A stretch of DNA of 8,224 nucleotides, taken from NCBI GenBank assembly GCA_030608125.1, contig JAUWEU010000030.1, positions 1 through 8,224 on the forward strand. Direction: 5' to 3'. The position numbers were made by a program, and so were the translations under genes. The notes under the pieces were generated by a model, which made no database searches, was not told the origin of the DNA, and saw only the letters and a list, made by a program, of their open reading frames with translations. Within the stretch, counting starts at the first letter, position 1. Each line of letters opens with the position of its first letter. Positions 5,069-8,224 of the stretch are shown here, in pieces. This DNA is from Dehalococcoidia bacterium (GTDB lineage: Bacteria; Chloroflexota; Dehalococcoidia; Dehalococcoidales; W498).

Positions 5069-6436
5069 GTGTTCGGTCTTTTTGAAAGCGGGTTCCAGCT
5101 TTTTTCTTGGGGCAACGCTCTAATGTTGCTTATTGGGGGGGCTCTAATCTACTTGGGAATTGCCAAGAAGATGGAGCCCCTGTTACTAGTCCCCATAGGT
5201 TTCGGCATGCTACTAGTTAATCTACCTCTTGGCGGCTTGATGGATTACGAACTACAGATAACCAACACCACCGGGGTACCAGCCAGGGTTATCAGTATAG
5301 AGGTGGATGAAACCAGTAAGATCGGGGAAAACGATGTCATCCTACAATTAGACTCAGGGGAAATATTAGCTCCAATCTATGGCAGGATTAAGCAAGTTGA
5401 AGTTTCACCGGGTCAGGAGGTCGCCCCCGGTGAGATAGTAGCTACAATGATAACCACTGCCCAGACTGACCAGGCAAGGTTACCAACCAAGCCAATGGGT
5501 TTACTATCTAGAATATTTGCCTATGGGATTATGTGGCAGGTAATACCACCTCTCATTTTCCTCTGCCTGGGGGCACTGACTGACTTTGGTCCGATGATAG
5601 CTAATCCCAAAACCCTGCTGCTTGGGGCTGCTGCGCAATTTGGGGTTTATTTTGCCTTTTTTGCTGCTTTAGCTACCAACCTCTTCGTGCCAGATGGGTT
5701 CACAATAGCCGAGGCAGCCTCCATCGGGATAATCGGCGGGGCTGAGGGCCCAACTACAATCTATGTTACCTCCTTCCTTGCTCCTCACATAATAGGTGCT
5801 ACCGCCGTAGCCTGCTATACCTACATGGCGCTGGTACCTATTATCCAGCCACCGATAATAAAGTTGCTCACCACCAAGACAGAGCGGGCTATATATATGA
5901 AACCGCAAATGCGTGAGGTGGCATCGCTGGAGAAAATAATATTTCCTTTAATCACCGCGGTGATTGTCATATTATTTGTTCCCATGTCAGCCCCCCTTAT
6001 TGGCATGTTTATGGTTGGCAACCTGTTTATGACCTGTGGTGTTACTGACAGGCTTAGCAAGACTGCCCAAACTACGCTCATAGACATACTGACCATATTC
6101 CTCACCCTATGTATCGGAGCCACCATGACTGCTGGGAATTTCCTTCAGCCAAAAACTTTGCTAGTCCTCTTTCTAGGGGTGGTGGCATTTGCCACAGCTA
6201 CCGCAGCCGGCGTTTTGATGGCTAAATTGATGAACCTCTTTTCCAAGCAGAAGATTAATCCTATGATAGGTGCTGCCGGGGTATCGGCAGTGCCCATGGC
6301 AGCCAGAGTAGTGCAGGTAATGGGTCAGAAGGCAAACCCCAAAAACTTCCTCTTAATGCATGCTATGGGTCCTAATGTAGCCGGGGCTATTGGTGCTGCC
6401 ATTGCCGGTGGTGTGTTCTTAGGTATGGTCGGCTGA
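5069..6436 (+). CDS. Na+-translocating decarboxylase beta subunit (OadB/GcdB/MmdB family) with an inserted lipoyl-like domain
   Basis: This 455-residue polytopic membrane protein is the carboxybiotin decarboxylase and sodium channel of the pump. Family motifs are GALTDFGPMIANPKTLLLGA (168-187), GGAEGPTTIY (223-232), YTYMALVPIIQPP (250-262), NPMIGAAGVSAVPMAAR (397-413) and HAMGPNVAG (431-439). By spacing, Tyr252, Asn397, Gly401, Ser406 and Arg413 correspond to Klebsiella OadB Tyr229, Asn373, Gly377, Ser382 and Arg389. Asp203 of that protein corresponds to Glu226 here, an unusual exchange. Residues about 65-130, after the second membrane span, look like a barrel-sandwich (lipoyl/biotinyl-like) domain ending APIYGRIKQVEVSPGQEVAP, without a modifiable lysine. 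GTG 5069 is the first start after an in-frame TGA at 5063; the ribosome site is weak (AAGG 5056-5059). The substrate (oxaloacetate, methylmalonyl-CoA or glutaconyl-CoA) cannot be told without the alpha subunit. Confidence 0.95.
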   Translation: MFGLFESGFQLFSWGNALMLLIGGALIYLGIAKKMEPLLLVPIGFGMLLVNLPLGGLMDYELQITNTTGVPARVISIEVDETSKIGENDVILQLDSGEILAPIYGRIKQVEVSPGQEVAPGEIVATMITTAQTDQARLPTKPMGLLSRIFAYGIMWQVIPPLIFLCLGALTDFGPMIANPKTLLLGAAAQFGVYFAFFAALATNLFVPDGFTIAEAASIGIIGGAEGPTTIYVTSFLAPHIIGATAVACYTYMALVPIIQPPIIKLLTTKTERAIYMKPQMREVASLEKIIFPLITAVIVILFVPMSAPLIGMFMVGNLFMTCGVTDRLSKTAQTTLIDILTIFLTLCIGATMTAGNFLQPKTLLVLFLGVVAFATATAAGVLMAKLMNLFSKQKINPMIGAAGVSAVPMAARVVQVMGQKANPKNFLLMHAMGPNVAGAIGAAIAGGVFLGMVG

Positions 6437-6520
6437 GTTAACTATTTCGCCCCAGTCTAAATTTCTTTTCAACTCAAATTACCCCTTGCCTTATTGCTTA
6501 AAATCGGGTAAAGTCAATTT

Positions 6521-7921
6521 ATGAACAAATCAGATAAATCCCACATCAGGACTATCTTTGTCTGTCAGCAATGCGGTAAGGAGAGCTTAAAATGGCTGGG
6601 ACGCTGCCCTAATTGCCAGGAGTGGAACAGCTTTGTAGAGAAAACGATAACTGCCCCGACTTCTTCCTTCCAGCCTATTCCCCTGGCTAGCCCACCTCAA
6701 GAGTTATCTCAGGTGGTAATTGAAGCAGCAGACCGCTTTCCTCTTCCCATGGCTGAGCTTAACCGGGTGCTCGGTGGGGGGTTAGTATCTGGCTCTCTGG
6801 TGCTTATTAGCGGCGACCCCGGTATTGGCAAATCAACCCTCCTGCTTCAGGCTTCAGCCCTGATGACGCAGGCTCAAGGTAAGGCGGTCTATGTTTCCGG
6901 TGAGGAAACACTGCATCAGATTAAGCTCAGGGCAGAGCGTCTGCGAATAAAGGGGGAGGGGCTTTACCTCCTGGCTGAGACTGAGCTTGAGGTTATCCTG
7001 AATCAGATTGAGGAATTATCACCCAGCCTGGTAGTCATTGATTCCATTCAGACTGTTTACCTCCCTGAGTTGGATACAGCACCGGGCAGTATAACTCAGG
7101 TGCGGGAGTGCACCCTACGGCTTATGCGCTGGGCAAAGCTCAGTGCAGTGCCTATTTTCATTGCTGGACATGTAACTAAGGACGGTGCCATCGCTGGTCC
7201 CCGGGTTCTGGAACACATTGTGGATGCGGTGCTTTACCTTGAGGGCGAGCCGTTTAGTGCCTACCGCCTGCTGCGTTGTGTTAAAAACCGCTTTGGTTCT
7301 ACTAATGAGGTTGGCATCTTTGAGATGAAAAGCGAGGGTCTAGTTGAGGTGGATAATCCATCACAGGTATTCCTGTCGCGACGGGGAAGCCAGGCAGTAG
7401 GCTCAGTGGTAGTGCCTACTCTTGAAGGTAGCCGCCCCTTGCTGGTTGAGATTCAAGCCCTGACCAATCCCACCAGCTTTGGCTTACCACGACGCACCGC
7501 TAACGGGGTTGACTTCGGTCGGCTGCTGCTGATTACCGCTGTGCTGGCCAGACGATTCGGCTTAAAGCTCGGCAATCAGGATATTATAGCTAATGTTACC
7601 GGTGGGTTTAAGATTGGAGAACCGGCAGCAGATTTAGGTATCGCTTTATCTATCGCCTCCAGCTTCCGTGACCTGGGGGTTGACCCCAGCCTAGTGGTGG
7701 TGGGGGAGGTGGGACTGAGCGGCGAGCTGAGAGCCGTCTCTCAGCTAGACAGGCGAGTAGCTGAAGCCGCCCGATTAGGCTTCAAGCGCTGTCTGGTGCC
7801 TAAGGTGGAAACCAAAGCCAGTTCTAAGGACATAGAGCTTATCCCAGCCAGCACCCTGAGGGAAGCAATAGGGGTGGGTCTGGTCAGGGGGGAGGCAAGA
7901 GATAGAACCGACGAAGATTAA
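6521..7921 (+). CDS. radA: DNA repair protein RadA (Sms)
   Basis: The 466-residue protein has the full bacterial RadA plan and normal length. It begins with a four-cysteine zinc finger (CQQC at 15-18 and CPNC at 29-32). The RecA-like ATPase core follows, with Walker A GDPGIGKST (98-106), Walker B LVVIDSIQT (170-178) and the RadA signature KNRFG (255-259). The C-terminal third is a Lon-protease-like domain (about 290-455, including PRRTANGVDFGR and VGEVGLSGELRAV), which serves as a DNA-binding scaffold in RadA rather than a protease. It acts in the cytoplasm as a hexameric motor promoting branch migration during recombination and repair. ATG 6521 precedes the zinc finger by 14 codons. The upstream ribosome site is poor (GGGTAAAG at 6506-6513). 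It lies 84 nt behind the beta subunit gene with no clear terminator between, so readthrough from the pump cassette is possible. Confidence 0.97.
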   Translation: MNKSDKSHIRTIFVCQQCGKESLKWLGRCPNCQEWNSFVEKTITAPTSSFQPIPLASPPQELSQVVIEAADRFPLPMAELNRVLGGGLVSGSLVLISGDPGIGKSTLLLQASALMTQAQGKAVYVSGEETLHQIKLRAERLRIKGEGLYLLAETELEVILNQIEELSPSLVVIDSIQTVYLPELDTAPGSITQVRECTLRLMRWAKLSAVPIFIAGHVTKDGAIAGPRVLEHIVDAVLYLEGEPFSAYRLLRCVKNRFGSTNEVGIFEMKSEGLVEVDNPSQVFLSRRGSQAVGSVVVPTLEGSRPLLVEIQALTNPTSFGLPRRTANGVDFGRLLLITAVLARRFGLKLGNQDIIANVTGGFKIGEPAADLGIALSIASSFRDLGVDPSLVVVGEVGLSGELRAVSQLDRRVAEAARLGFKRCLVPKVETKASSKDIELIPASTLREAIGVGLVRGEARDRTDED

Positions 7922-7940
7922 ATGCGGTGACTTTTGGGAC

Positions 7941-7969
7941 TTGACAGACATGTATGATTAGTATACATT
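7941..7969 (+). promoter_or_regulatory. Sigma-A promoter for the HicB-like gene, with an overlapping operator-like inverted repeat
   Basis: A perfect TTGACA (7941-7946) is followed after 17 nt by TACATT (7964-7969, four of six matches). ATGTAT (7950-7955) and ATACAT (7963-7968) form a perfect 6-bp inverted repeat with 7-nt spacing inside the spacer and -10 box, where a repressor would block polymerase. The predicted start near 7976 leaves a leader of nearly 100 nt before ATG 8073. Confidence 0.55.
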
Positions 7970-8043
7970 GTGGTTCCTTGTGGTGTAGAATAGTATAGGG
8001 TAGGTAATATATGGTAAATAGCAGTATATAGGACTATAGTATA
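7959..8043 (+). repeat. Four TAGTATA-like boxes in the leader of the HicB-like gene
   Basis: TAGTATA occurs at 7959-7965, 7991-7997 and 8037-8043, and CAGTATA at 8022-8028. The start-to-start steps are 32, 31 and 15 nt, about three, three and one and a half helical turns. They could be binding sites for an autoregulating antitoxin. The region is AT-rich, so chance is a real alternative. Confidence 0.35.
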
Positions 8044-8072
8044 TTTACGGGATAAACAGGAAGGAGGCAAAA

Positions 8073-8224
8073 ATGAGTAAGGGAGAGAGGGCGCATATAA
8101 AATTAAGAATCAACATTGATGTTGAGCCTGATGAGGATGGGTTCCATGCTTATTGTCCAATCCTTAAGGGTTTGCATACTTGTGGTAATACCGAAGAAGA
8201 AGCTGTGAATAATGCTGTAGAAGC
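8073..8224 (+). CDS. HicB-like (UPF0150/type II antitoxin) protein, 3' end cut by the window
   Basis: The first 50 codons are visible and the frame is still open at the window edge. The protein starts MSKGERAHIKLRINIDVEPD and continues EDGFHAYCPILKGLHTCGNT, then EEEAVNNAVEA. The pattern of a short beta strand, a D/E-x-D-G-x-x-A-x-C-P-x-L-x-G core and an EEA helix matches HicB family antitoxins and their orphan relatives. ATG 8073 has a strong ribosome site, AAGGAGG (8061-8067), 5 nt upstream, and its own promoter at 7941-7969. No hicA toxin gene is upstream, where radA lies; a partner could be downstream outside the window, or the protein could be an orphan. The C-terminal DNA-binding half is not visible, so its fold (ribbon-helix-helix or HTH) is unknown. 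Confidence 0.75.
   Translation, partial: MSKGERAHIKLRINIDVEPDEDGFHAYCPILKGLHTCGNTEEEAVNNAVE

Overview
The window looks like a chromosomal stretch of an anaerobic bacterium, most likely a member of the Chloroflexota (Dehalococcoidia or a close relative). This placement is an inference. It rests on a 23S-5S rRNA unit lying directly upstream of clpC and radA, an arrangement I recall from Dehalococcoides, and on the style of the palindromic GC-rich intergenic repeats. All recognised genes are on the + strand.

Layout. (1) 1-334 is the 3' end of a 23S rRNA, followed at once by a convincing intrinsic terminator (363-402). (2) 403-1777 is an accessory island. It holds REP/MITE-like palindromes (421-577), then an NYN/PIN-like nuclease-family gene (984-1604) bracketed by two related palindromic repeats in opposite orientation (583-660 and 1651-1733). 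This island separates the 23S from the 5S rRNA by more than 1.4 kb. (3) 1779-1903 is the 5S rRNA with a short hairpin terminator behind it. (4) 2078-4549 is clpC, the AAA+ unfoldase of the ClpCP protease, with a near-consensus sigma-A promoter just upstream. (5) 4665-6436 is a compact sodium-pump cassette: a 54-residue gamma-like single-membrane-span protein, a 73-residue free biotin-carrier domain (TTG start) and a 455-residue beta subunit (GTG start). No carboxyltransferase (alpha) gene is present. (6) 6521-7921 is radA, the branch-migration and recombination ATPase. (7) 7922-8224 holds a promoter region with repeated TAGTATA boxes and the first 50 codons of a HicB-like protein that runs off the window.

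How the parts work together. The rRNA, clpC and radA genes are housekeeping functions: ribosome, protein quality control and DNA repair. The decarboxylase cassette would couple decarboxylation of a biotin-bound carboxyl group to Na+ export, provided an alpha subunit is encoded elsewhere. The two most unusual points lie in its beta subunit. A barrel-sandwich (lipoyl/biotinyl-like) domain without a modifiable lysine is inserted between the second and third membrane segments. The aspartate of the family's central GGADGPT motif is a glutamate, while the other pump residues are kept at the expected spacing. The other structural oddity is the split 23S/5S unit, with a terminator and a repeat-bounded gene in the gap.
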